A stretch of DNA of 8,199 nucleotides from CAZUVM01 sp964623885 (GCA_964623885.1 CAZUVM010000117.1:1-8199); one strand, 5' to 3'. Shown: positions 1-5,964, numbered from the stretch's first letter. Translations and numbers: made by a program. Notes: generated from the sequence alone by a model not told the origin.

Positions 1-1
1 A

Positions 2-1138
2 TACATCTACGAAGTGCCCAATCAGAGGGTGAAACAAGCCTCGGTTGCCGTAGACGCCGGTTCCGCAAGAGCGTTCCGAGCTCCAGGTCACCCGCCCGCT
101 TCGTTCGGCATGGAGTCGATCATGGACGAACTCGCGGTCAAAATGAACATCGACCCGGTCGAGTTCCGGATCAAAAATGATCGTTCCGAGGTTCGCCGCA
201 AAGAATATCAACTGGCAGCCGAGCGCTTCGGTTGGAAAGCGAAGTACAAAAAACCCGGCAGCTCACCAGGACCGGTCAAAACCGGCGTTGGATGCGCGGG
301 AGCAACCTGGGGCGGCGGCGGACGCGGCACCCAGGCTGAGGCGCAAATCAACCCGGACGGTACCGCCGAGATTCGCTGCGGTACGCAGGATATCGGCACG
401 GGGACGAAAACCGTCATTGCCGCCGTAGCCGCCGAGATGCTGGGTCTCCCGCTGGAGCAAATCAAAGTGCACATCGGTGATACCCGATTTCCGCCGTCAG
501 GCGGCAGCGGCGGCAGCACGACTTGCGCATCCGTCTCGCCCGCGATTTATGACGTCTGTACCAAAGCCGTCGACGAATTGCAGAAGCAGACGGGTGTTGC
601 CGACGCGCGTGGAGCGAATTGGAAGGACGCTTGCAAGAAGCTCGGCGTGAATCCGCTCGTGGTTCAAGGCCGCTGGCAGGAGGGACTCTCTTCGAACGGC
701 GTCGGCGGCGTCCAGTTCGCTGAAGTCGATGTCGACACCGACACGGGGTTCGTGAAGGTAAAGAAAATCACTTGCGTACAGGATTGCGGCCTGGTGGTGA
801 GTAAACTGACAGCCGAGAGCCAGGCCAATGGCGGCATTATCATGGGGATGGGCTATGCCCTCTATGAAGAGCGCATCATGGATCGAACCTCGGGCGTGGT
901 TTTGAATCCAAACTTCGAAACCTATAAGCTCACTGCCCTGGGCGACATTCCTGAAATCGATGTGGTTTTCCTGGACATGCCCGAACGTGGAGTCATCGGG
1001 ATTGGCGAGCCGGTGACGATTCCGACTGCCGCGGCTATCGCCAATGCCGTCGCCAATGCGTTGGGTGTTCGCGTCAGCACGCTGCCGATTACCCCGGCTC
1101 GCGTGCTCGCTGCGCTAGGCAAAGTGAAAGTAGCTTAA
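2..1138 (+). CDS. Xanthine dehydrogenase-family molybdopterin-binding large subunit, C-terminal part (5' end outside window)
   Basis: This is the catalytic subunit of a molybdenum hydroxylase, which oxidises an aldehyde or N-heterocycle using water at a Mo-cytosine- or Mo-molybdopterin centre and passes electrons to Fe-S and FAD partners. The frame is open from base 2, so the start lies upstream; 378 residues are visible, about half of the family's usual 700-780. Motifs in order: AFRAPGHP (bases 74-97), the pterin-contacting loop of the family; GTQDIGTGT (about 380-406), a cofactor-binding glycine loop; SGGSGGSTT (about 500-526); and near the end GIGEP, whose Glu codon at 1007-1009 corresponds to the universal catalytic glutamate. 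The compact layout with small separate subunits resembles E. coli PaoC (YagR) rather than fused eukaryotic enzymes. The FAD subunit gene follows after 4 nt, so the two are clearly co-transcribed. The substrate cannot be told from this fragment. Confidence 0.95.
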   Translation, partial: YIYEVPNQRVKQASVAVDAGSARAFRAPGHPPASFGMESIMDELAVKMNIDPVEFRIKNDRSEVRRKEYQLAAERFGWKAKYKKPGSSPGPVKTGVGCAGATWGGGGRGTQAEAQINPDGTAEIRCGTQDIGTGTKTVIAAVAAEMLGLPLEQIKVHIGDTRFPPSGGSGGSTTCASVSPAIYDVCTKAVDELQKQTGVADARGANWKDACKKLGVNPLVVQGRWQEGLSSNGVGGVQFAEVDVDTDTGFVKVKKITCVQDCGLVVSKLTAESQANGGIIMGMGYALYEERIMDRTSGVVLNPNFETYKLTALGDIPEIDVVFLDMPERGVIGIGEPVTIPTAAAIANAVANALGVRVSTLPITPARVLAALGKVKVA

Positions 1139-1142
1139 TCCC

Positions 1143-2105
1143 ATGAAACCTTTCCAATACGCCACTGCGACTTCACCTGCCAGCGCTCGAGAGTTGGCGA
1201 GTAATAACGGCCGCTATTTGGCGGGCGGCATTGATTTGCTCAACGAAATGAAGGAATACATCACCGAGCCCAAGGTGCTGGTGAATGTAAAAGTCTTGCC
1301 GGGGTTGAACAAAATTGAGGCTGGCGACCAGGCTTGGACCATCGGCGCGAACGTCACTATCGCACAACTCGAGGATCATCCCGAAGTGCTCAAAGTTTTT
1401 CCAGGTCTGCAGCAGGCGGCCGCGGAAGTCGGTTCACGGCAAATTCGTAATGTGGCTACCGTTGGTGGTAACCTCGCGCAACATTCCCGCTGCTGGTATT
1501 ACCGGCATCGCGATGTGCTTTGCCTCAAAAAAGGCGGGGACATGTGCTACGCGCGGCACGATGAAAACAAGTATCACAGCCTTTTTACCGGCAACACCTG
1601 CATCAGCCCGGTAGTGTCGAACCTCTCGATTATCCTGGCGGCATTGGATGCCGCGGTACTCGTGCAACATGGAGATAAAACTCAGCGAATGACCATCGCC
1701 GAGCTTTACGCCAAAGCATGGGACAACCCGACTGCCCATCATTCGCTCGATCCATCTGACTTGATCCTCAAAGTGGAGATTCCGTCAACCGCGCGACGCA
1801 GCTCTTACCTGCAAGTCAGCGAGAAAGCAGTTTTCGATTGGGCGCTGGTAAGTTGTGCCGCCGCAGCGAAAGTGAACGGTGGAAAGCTTAGCCAGGCCCG
1901 GATTGTGCTGGGCGCTGTTGCGAACGTGCCTTACCAAGTTCAAGCCGCCAATCAATTCCTGGAAGGCAAATCGGTCGACGAATCCACAGCGAATAAGGCC
2001 GCTGACCTCATTCTCGAAAATGCCCATGGCTTATCGGGAAATGCTTATAAAATTCCGATCGCACGGGCCTTGATTCACCGCACTTTGCAGCAACTCGTTG
2101 CGTAA
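1143..2105 (+). CDS. Xanthine dehydrogenase-family FAD-binding subunit with probable [4Fe-4S] loop (PaoB/YagS-like)
   Basis: This 320-residue protein is the flavin subunit of the molybdenum hydroxylase and takes electrons from the [2Fe-2S] subunit for transfer to an external acceptor. The N-terminal FAD-binding fold (CO dehydrogenase flavoprotein type) shows LAGGIDLLNEMK at 26-37 and the second flavin loop ATVGGNLAQ at 105-113. The C-terminal domain, from about 210, fits the family's CODH_FAD_C domain. Between them lies an insertion with Cys117, Cys127, Cys135 and Cys153 (contexts SRCWYYRH, VLCLKKGG, DMCYARH, NTCIS). A similar loop in PaoB and in 4-hydroxybenzoyl-CoA reductase beta carries a [4Fe-4S] cluster, so one is likely here. 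Length matches the family (about 320). The ATG lies 4 nt after the large-subunit stop, so the two genes are tightly coupled. Gene order (Mo subunit, then FAD subunit) differs from paoABC, and the [2Fe-2S] partner must be encoded elsewhere. Confidence 0.93.
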   Translation: MKPFQYATATSPASARELASNNGRYLAGGIDLLNEMKEYITEPKVLVNVKVLPGLNKIEAGDQAWTIGANVTIAQLEDHPEVLKVFPGLQQAAAEVGSRQIRNVATVGGNLAQHSRCWYYRHRDVLCLKKGGDMCYARHDENKYHSLFTGNTCISPVVSNLSIILAALDAAVLVQHGDKTQRMTIAELYAKAWDNPTAHHSLDPSDLILKVEIPSTARRSSYLQVSEKAVFDWALVSCAAAAKVNGGKLSQARIVLGAVANVPYQVQAANQFLEGKSVDESTANKAADLILENAHGLSGNAYKIPIARALIHRTLQQLVA

Positions 2106-2120
2106 AAAAGGGCCACGCTT

Positions 2121-2330
2121 ATGAAGAATTCCGTCCCGCTCTGCAAGCACCTTCGAACCAAATCGATGTATATTCCGGCTCTGGCGCAAGCCAATCCCGA
2201 AGAGCCGGACGAGCAGTTCGGGCACGCGCGCCATTTCTGGTGCAACTGCACTTCTTCCGAAACTGGTCCAGACGATAAGCAAGTAGGCCCAGGCGCTTGC
2301 ACCTCCCAGCGCCAGTGTTTCGAGGATTGA
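2121..2330 (+). CDS. Small Cys-rich conserved-looking protein, 69 aa, last gene of the molybdenum hydroxylase operon
   Basis: This is an unassigned small protein whose ATG lies 15 nt after the FAD-subunit stop on the same strand. It has five cysteines: Cys8, the pair Cys41/Cys43 (WCNC) and Cys60/Cys66 (C-x5-C), along with His10, His35 and His38. That pattern suits binding of zinc or an Fe-S cluster. Other marked segments are HLRTKSMYIP at 10-19, GPDDKQVGP at 49-57 and a C-terminal CFED. The mix of Trp, Cys, Gly-Pro-Asp-Asp and charged residues does not look like a random frame. I have a recollection, not a search result, of similar short proteins with a 'WCNxT...GPDD' core in related bacteria. 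It has no signal peptide or membrane segment, so it is probably cytoplasmic. The ribosome site is weak (AAAAAGGG about 8 nt before the ATG). The function is unknown; an accessory or metal-handling role with the hydroxylase is an inference from position alone. Confidence 0.68.
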   Translation: MKNSVPLCKHLRTKSMYIPALAQANPEEPDEQFGHARHFWCNCTSSETGPDDKQVGPGACTSQRQCFED

Positions 2331-2343
2331 GCCGCAAGAAGGA

Positions 2344-2373
2344 TTGCCCCCTAACCCGCCGCAGAGATATACT
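2344..2373 (+). promoter_or_regulatory. Possible sigma-70 type promoter for the 237-aa gene
   Basis: TTGCCC (2344-2349, 4 of 6 to TTGACA) lies 18 nt before TATACT (2368-2373, 5 of 6 to TATAAT). Initiation near 2380 would leave a leader of about 90 nt before the ATG at 2470. The rest of the 139-nt gap holds only a small imperfect hairpin (GCAGA 2384-2388 with TCTGC 2396-2400) and no T-tract, so I see no clear terminator for the upstream operon. Sequence matches alone are weak evidence. Confidence 0.25.
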
Positions 2374-2469
2374 TTCGAGTGCTGCAGATTTGCGTTCTGC
2401 CAGGTTTGGTGAGTTTCGCACTGAGTTTCCGGTTCCCAGCCTGACAATTAAAACTTTGCGTCGTACGAG

Positions 2470-3183
2470 ATGAAAACCGCTTTTTTTCCGCCCAAACTGT
2501 TGCAAGGGTTGCCTTCCGACAACACCGAAGGTCTGGCCGCCCTTAGCACTGAGTTCGAACGCTTTGACGGGCACGCCCGCCAACTCATCGATCATCACAG
2601 TGATTACGTTGAAGCGTTAAGTATCCTGAGGGCCTTCGCGACCGCACGCGATGCCAAGCTGGAACCTTTCCCTGAACTTGGGCCGCAAAAGCATCAGAAC
2701 GTCGCCAAAGTGGTTGCCTATTTTAACCACTTGCGCGAAACCGTCCGAGCGGAGCTCACCAGCCGATATTCTCGGGGTTATTTCGATGCCAAGACGGAAG
2801 AGTACATGGCCCTATTCTCTCGCCTGTCGGTGTATGAGTTTCCGGAACCCGAGTTCAAGCGGCTTCAGGACCTTATTGTTGAACTGAGGGACCTGATCCG
2901 CAGCAGCACGTTGTTGTCGGACGAGCATCGCCGCCGCTTGCTTCGCCGGCTCGAAGCCATGCAGGGCGAACTGCACAAGAAAACCGGCGACATTGACCGG
3001 TTCTGGGGCTTCATTGGCGAAGCCGGCATCGCCATGAGAAAGTTCGGCGAAGACTTGGCACCTATTTCCGAACGCGTACTTGAATTAGGCGGCATCGTCA
3101 TCGGGGTTATCTTCGCCAAAGAGGGCATTAAGGCTCTGCCGGAGGTGAGCAGCATTCTTTTGCACTCCGATCGCTCGGCCTGA
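2470..3183 (+). CDS. Hypothetical protein, 237 aa, mainly alpha-helical
   Basis: I do not recognise a named family. The protein looks soluble and helical. An N-terminal part (about 22-65) is followed by a long charged helical region (about 75-150: YFNHLRETVRAEL, EYMALFSRLS, FKRLQDLIVELRDLI) and a basic helix after Ser150 (LSDEHRRRLLRRLEAMQGEL, 149-168). Next comes a tryptophan-containing stretch, DIDRFWGFIGEAG (174-186), and a short apolar segment, LGGIVIGVIFA (206-216), that is too short for a confident membrane helix. From memory, the 'RRLLRRLE...LHKK..D.DRFWGF.GEAG' end resembles unnamed hypothetical proteins found in accessory regions of many proteobacteria, but I cannot check this. There are no catalytic motifs and no cysteines. 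The start at 2470 has only a poor ribosome site. It stands alone, 140 nt from the upstream gene and 147 nt from the next, so it is probably monocistronic. Confidence 0.72.
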   Translation: MKTAFFPPKLLQGLPSDNTEGLAALSTEFERFDGHARQLIDHHSDYVEALSILRAFATARDAKLEPFPELGPQKHQNVAKVVAYFNHLRETVRAELTSRYSRGYFDAKTEEYMALFSRLSVYEFPEPEFKRLQDLIVELRDLIRSSTLLSDEHRRRLLRRLEAMQGELHKKTGDIDRFWGFIGEAGIAMRKFGEDLAPISERVLELGGIVIGVIFAKEGIKALPEVSSILLHSDRSA

Positions 3184-3235
3184 CGAATCCTGCCAGCCAG
3201 ACGGTTTTCCTGTCGCAGTTAGTCGTATTCATTCC

Positions 3236-3263
3236 AATCGATAGACAATTAAAATTATCGATT
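3236..3263. promoter_or_regulatory. Perfect 8-bp inverted repeat around a -10-like box (candidate operator)
   Basis: AATCGATA (3236-3243) and TATCGATT (3256-3263) are exact reverse complements separated by 12 nt. The spacer contains TAAAAT (3250-3255), a 5-of-6 match to a -10 hexamer. No good -35 box is found 16-18 nt upstream. The arrangement, about 68 nt before the lipoprotein start, suits a dimeric repressor site, but a chance palindrome in AT-richer intergenic DNA is possible. Confidence 0.35.
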
Positions 3264-3330
3264 CGTGCCCGGCCGCTCTTTTGCTTATTCTGAGCTCGTT
3301 CGGAATGCAAAAAACCAAAGCAAAACGCCT

Positions 3331-3906
3331 ATGAAAACAAAAACGTCACTAGTCGCTGCACTCGGCGGTCTGGCACTACTCTTTTCAGGCTGCCTGGTCA
3401 TATCGGTTTACCCGTACTACAACGAAAAAGATCTGACATTTGAGCCAGGTTTGCTCGGTAGTTGGACCAAGATCTCAGACCAACCTGAGCATTGGAAATT
3501 CGAAAAGTCAGACGCTAACGGGTACCAGCTTACCGTGTCTGACAACTCCAGCACGAAGGTCATGCAGGCACATGTCTTTAAGTTGCATGGGCAATCGTTC
3601 CTGGACTTATACGCGCCGGATGCCAGCACGGATGTCCAACCACCGCCGATCCCTTCCCACCTGCTGCTGCGCGTCGTAACACTTTCACCGAATGCGAAGC
3701 TGGCGGCACTCGACCATGGCTGGTTGCGCGATCTCCTGAGCACAAATCCAAAATCTCTCCGCCACGAAGTTCCCAAGACGAAAGACAAACCGGAAGACCG
3801 TCCGATCGTTCTGACGGCTGATACGGCTGAACTTCAGGCGTTCGTGATCAAGTATCTCGAAACGAAAGAAGCGTGGACCGAGCCAATCGAACTGAAGCAT
3901 GACTAA
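3331..3906 (+). CDS. Predicted lipoprotein, 191 aa, unknown function
   Basis: The ATG at 3331 is chosen because it gives a textbook lipoprotein signal: basic start MKTKT, hydrophobic core (about residues 6-18), then FSGC with Cys21 as the lipidated residue. An upstream start at 3265 in the same frame would bury the signal sequence. The mature protein begins CLVISVYPYY and has Leu at +2, compatible with sorting to the outer membrane. The next section (LTFEPGLLGSWT, 35-46) and alternating polar/apolar segments (KFEKSDANGYQLTVS, FKLHGQSFLDLYA) suggest a small beta-rich, perhaps lipocalin-like, domain; a more helical end follows from about 160. I associate short 'CLVxSVYPYY..KDL' lipoproteins with Verrucomicrobia and relatives, from memory only. 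It is probably exported, lipidated and anchored in a membrane facing the periplasm. No partner gene is evident. Confidence 0.82.
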   Translation: MKTKTSLVAALGGLALLFSGCLVISVYPYYNEKDLTFEPGLLGSWTKISDQPEHWKFEKSDANGYQLTVSDNSSTKVMQAHVFKLHGQSFLDLYAPDASTDVQPPPIPSHLLLRVVTLSPNAKLAALDHGWLRDLLSTNPKSLRHEVPKTKDKPEDRPIVLTADTAELQAFVIKYLETKEAWTEPIELKHD

Positions 3907-3933
3907 AGGCATTTATTAATTGTCTTGATATTG

Positions 3934-3963
3934 TTGACATGGAGAGCTGTTTTAAACTTACAT
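3934..3963 (+). promoter_or_regulatory. Possible promoter of the corrinoid-protein gene
   Basis: A perfect TTGACA lies at 3934-3939. The best -10 candidate at normal spacing is TTACAT at 3958-3963 (18-nt spacer, 3 of 6), which is poor. Initiation would fall near 3970, inside the hairpin at 3962-3986, so a protein bound there could block transcription. The -35 match is good but the pairing is uncertain. Confidence 0.3.
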
Positions 3964-3986
3964 ATGTTCCGTGCAACGGCACATAT
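3962..3986. promoter_or_regulatory. Near-perfect hairpin/operator in the leader of the corrinoid-protein gene
   Basis: ATATGT (3962-3967) pairs with ACATAT (3981-3986), and CCGT (3969-3972) pairs with ACGG (3976-3979), with one T/C mismatch (3968/3980) and a GCA centre. That gives 10 paired positions out of 11 arm bases in 25 nt. It could be a two-fold operator for a dimeric regulator overlapping the transcription start, or a hairpin in the mRNA 15 nt before the start codon. It has no T-tract, so it is not a typical terminator, and it does not resemble a cobalamin riboswitch, which is far longer. Confidence 0.5.
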
Positions 3987-3989
3987 ATC

Positions 3990-3995
3990 GAAAGG
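3990..3995 (+). promoter_or_regulatory. Ribosome binding site for the corrinoid protein
   Basis: GAAAGG lies 6 nt before the ATG at 4002. It supports that start over the in-frame ATG at 3939, which lies within the promoter region. Confidence 0.6.
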
Positions 3996-4001
3996 CCCTC
4001 C

Positions 4002-4640
4002 ATGCCCGATCTTAAACAACTTCATGAAGCAGTAGTCAGTGGCGATGCCAAAGCCGCACACGACCTCACAAAACAAGCCCTTGCTGAAGGAATAGACCCG
4101 CTGAAACTGGTCAACGATTACATGGTCCCTGCCATGGATGAAGTTGGCCGGCGTTTTGAATGCAGCGAATATTTTGTTCCTGAATTGTTGATTTCAGCCC
4201 GCGCGATGAAGGCGGCACTGGACCTGATACGGCCTTTGCTTACGGCCCGCGGTGCTGAACCGGTTGGCCGCGTCGCCATTGGCACGGTCAAAGGCGACCT
4301 GCACGATATCGGCAAGAACCTGGTGGCTGCTCTGCTCGAAGGCGGCGGATTCGAGGTTTTCGACCTGGGCGTGAATGTCCCGCCCGAGAAATTCATCGCA
4401 ACGGTGAAGGAGAAGAACGCCAACATCGTGGCCATGTCAGCCCTGTTGACGACCACGATGCCGTCGATGCGGACCACCATCGAAGCGCTGAAACAAGCTG
4501 GCGTGCGGGACAAAGTAAAAGTGCTGATCGGCGGCGCCCCCATTACTCAGAAATTTGCTGAAGATATAGGCGCCGACGGTTTCAGTGAAAACGCCGTCGG
4601 CGCTGTCGCTTTGGCAAAGAAAGCCGCCGCCGTCGCTTAG
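4002..4640 (+). CDS. Corrinoid (cobalamin)-binding methyl-carrier protein, MtaC/MtbC type
   Basis: This 212-residue cytoplasmic protein carries a methyl group on the cobalt of a corrinoid between two methyltransferases. Residues 1-85 form the four-helix 'cap' domain typical of the B12-binding_2 family (LHEAVVSGDAKAA near 7-19, MVPAMDEVGRRFE at 41-53, FVPELLISARAM at 58-69). Residues 88-207 form the Rossmann-like B12 domain. The signature D-x-H-x-x-G is DLHDIG at 99-104, with His101 as the lower cobalt ligand; the partner motifs are MSALLTTTM (145-153) and IGGAP (176-180). Length fits stand-alone carriers (about 210). The start is set by family alignment and by the GAAAGG site. The UROD-type methyltransferase gene follows 254 nt downstream and is the likely partner. 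No substrate-side methyltransferase or RamA-type activase is in the window, so the methyl donor is unknown. Confidence 0.93.
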   Translation: MPDLKQLHEAVVSGDAKAAHDLTKQALAEGIDPLKLVNDYMVPAMDEVGRRFECSEYFVPELLISARAMKAALDLIRPLLTARGAEPVGRVAIGTVKGDLHDIGKNLVAALLEGGGFEVFDLGVNVPPEKFIATVKEKNANIVAMSALLTTTMPSMRTTIEALKQAGVRDKVKVLIGGAPITQKFAEDIGADGFSENAVGAVALAKKAAAVA

Positions 4641-4688
4641 CGGAGCACGGGTAATTCTTTGCGGCTTTCCTCGAACGTGCCCCGACCC

Positions 4689-4850
4689 TGTAGCGCAGGC
4701 CTCCGAACCGATTCCGAGCCTGTTCCTGCTGTAGCGCAGGCCTCCGAGCCTGCTGTATCGCAGGCTTCCCAGCCTGCGAACGCTGGGGGTCGCAGGCGGC
4801 ATACAGTTCGAGCGAAAGCCGGTCGCCGCAGATTGGAAACCTGCGCTACA
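4689..4850. repeat. Cluster of short palindromic repeats (TGTAGCGCAGG units)
   Basis: Three direct copies start at 4689 (TGTAGCGCAGGC), 4730 and 4754 (TGTATCGCAGGC). The last two are complete 24-nt units in tandem, differing at 3 positions. An inverted copy, CCTGCGCTACA, lies at 4840-4850. Each unit is also a small hairpin: GCAGGC 4736-4741 with GCCTGC 4748-4753, and CGCAGGC 4759-4765 with GCCTGCG 4772-4778. The first copy is longer (41 nt) because it carries extra sequence. I recognise this as a type of dispersed intergenic repeat seen in Verrucomicrobia-like genomes, from memory. It fills most of the 254-nt gap between the two methyl-transfer genes; the remaining bases 4641-4688 and 4851-4894 show no feature I can name. 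Confidence 0.75.
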
Positions 4851-4894
4851 CCAGGGTCATTGCGGACAACCACCCAGCCCCGGGCTACTTTCTC

Positions 4895-5908
4895 ATGACC
4901 AGTCGCGAACGAGTTTTTGCCCATCTGGCCGGTGAACCGGTCGACCGCCTTCCGCTGTTGCCGATCATGATGATGTTTGCCGCCGCCCAAATCGGCGCCC
5001 GTTATCGCGATTATTGCACCAATTACCGGGTCATGGTCGAAGGCCAAATCCGCACGGCTGAGATATTTGGCTTTGATTACGTCAATACCATGTCGGATCC
5101 GGCGCGAGAAGCCGCCGATTGCGGTGCAACCGTGCAGTACTTCGACCAGCAGCCCGTGGCAATTGTTGAAGACAAGGCGCTGCTCGCCGACAAAACGAAG
5201 CTGGCCATCCTCAAAATCCCCGACCCTCTTGGCGGTGGCCGCATGCACAATGGAATCAAGGCCGTCGCCCTTTACAAGGAGAGAATTGGGAAGGAGAAGG
5301 TAATCGAAGGCTGGGTGGAAGGGCCAATCGCGGAAGCCGCCGACTTGCGTGGCATCAATACACTCATGGTCGATTTCTATGATGACCCGGTGTTCGTTCG
5401 TGATCTGTTCGCGTTCGTCATCGAAATGGAATTGAGTTTTGCCCGCGAGCAGGTCAAGGCCGGGGCCGACGTCATTGGCATCGGCGATGCCGCGGCGTCG
5501 TTAATTAGTCCGCAATTCTACAACGAGTTCGTCTGGCCTTATGAAAAGAAACTCGTGGACGGGATCCACGCGCTTGGCGCGAAGGTCCGAATGCATATCT
5601 GCGGCAACACGCGCCGCATTCTCGAAGAAATTGGCAAGCTTGACTGCGAAATCGTCGATCTCGATTCCCTCGCTCCTATCGCGGAAGGCAGACAGAAAAT
5701 GGGCTCGAACCAGATTTTGCTGGGAAATCTGAACCCGGTAACCGTGCTGCGCAACGGCACTCCGGAGGTGGTGGTGTCGGCGATTGCAGAGTGCCATCGC
5801 CAGGCTGGCTCGCGTTTCATTGTCGGCGCCGGTTGCGAAGTTCCGCGTGATACGCCGCCCGAAAACCTTCGCGCGCTCTGCGAATACGCCCATTCCCATA
5901 AGCCGTGA
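4895..5908 (+). CDS. UROD-fold corrinoid methyltransferase, MtaA/MtbA/CmuA type
   Basis: This is a 337-residue cytoplasmic TIM-barrel protein of the uroporphyrinogen decarboxylase superfamily, methyltransferase branch. In characterised members it moves a methyl group from a methyl-corrinoid protein to a zinc-bound thiol (coenzyme M in methanogens) or to another acceptor. The N-terminus, MTSRERVFAHLAGEPVDRLP, is typical and fixes the start. The zinc site of this branch is present: His234-x-Cys236 in MHICGNT and Cys314 in GAGCEVP, followed by the usual D-T-P-P-E-N. True heme-pathway UROD lacks this site, so a decarboxylase role is unlikely. Other family segments are GWVEGPIAEAADLRG (139-153) and GADVIGIGDAAASLISP (190-206). 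The preceding corrinoid-protein gene is the obvious methyl source. Coenzyme M is not expected in such a bacterium, so tetrahydrofolate or homocysteine is a guess for the acceptor. No clear ribosome site is seen, and the start follows the repeat cluster by 44 nt. Confidence 0.92.
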   Translation: MTSRERVFAHLAGEPVDRLPLLPIMMMFAAAQIGARYRDYCTNYRVMVEGQIRTAEIFGFDYVNTMSDPAREAADCGATVQYFDQQPVAIVEDKALLADKTKLAILKIPDPLGGGRMHNGIKAVALYKERIGKEKVIEGWVEGPIAEAADLRGINTLMVDFYDDPVFVRDLFAFVIEMELSFAREQVKAGADVIGIGDAAASLISPQFYNEFVWPYEKKLVDGIHALGAKVRMHICGNTRRILEEIGKLDCEIVDLDSLAPIAEGRQKMGSNQILLGNLNPVTVLRNGTPEVVVSAIAECHRQAGSRFIVGAGCEVPRDTPPENLRALCEYAHSHKP

Positions 5909-5945
5909 TCGGCTGCTCCCAAGCGCGAGGCGTTGCCTCTTCAGG

Positions 5946-5964
5946 CCCCTCTGAGGGTGAGGGG
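5946..5964. repeat. GC-rich hairpin repeat 1 (CCCCTC/GAGGGG)
   Basis: CCCCTC (5946-5951) pairs with GAGGGG (5959-5964) over a 7-nt loop. It lacks a T-tract, so a role as intrinsic terminator for the methyltransferase gene is doubtful. It shares its stem with two further hairpins flanking the DUF559 gene. Confidence 0.55.

Noticed and set aside
2031..2598. Long minus-strand reading frames (to 159 aa) opposite the small Cys-rich gene and the start of the 237-aa gene
   Set aside because: They overlap better-supported + strand genes, have no recognisable domain, and read as Arg/Ser/Gly-rich shadow frames.
2443..3254. Identical 11-mer GACAATTAAAA upstream of both the 237-aa gene (2443-2453) and the lipoprotein gene (3244-3254)
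   Set aside because: By simple counting, several chance 11-mer pairs are expected in 8.2 kb, and the distances to the start codons differ (16 and 76 nt).
3265..3330. Earlier in-frame start for the lipoprotein
   Set aside because: It would place 22 residues before a complete lipoprotein signal peptide and start next to the inverted repeat.
3939..4001. Earlier in-frame ATG giving the corrinoid protein a 21-residue extension
   Set aside because: The extension lies on the presumed promoter and hairpin, and family members start at the position of ATG 4002, which has a GAAAGG site.
3907..4001. Cobalamin riboswitch before the corrinoid-protein gene
   Set aside because: The 95-nt gap is too short and lacks the B12-box and the multi-stem core. 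Only one simple dyad is present.
4689..4777. Tandem repeats considered as a CRISPR array
   Set aside because: Units are directly abutting or irregular with no constant-length unique spacers, and no cas genes are nearby.
4659..4898. + strand frame of 79 aa ending 4 nt into the methyltransferase gene
   Set aside because: Its protein is just the translation of the short repeats (repeated AxASEP/QAS segments). The 4-nt overlap looks like coincidence.
4637..5248. Minus-strand frame of 203 aa overlapping the methyltransferase gene
   Set aside because: It runs antisense to the conserved UROD-type N-terminus and through the repeat cluster. No family features are seen.
5901..5914. AGCC...GGCT stem at the methyltransferase stop codon as a terminator
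   Set aside because: It has only four base pairs, overlaps the stop codon and has no T-tract.
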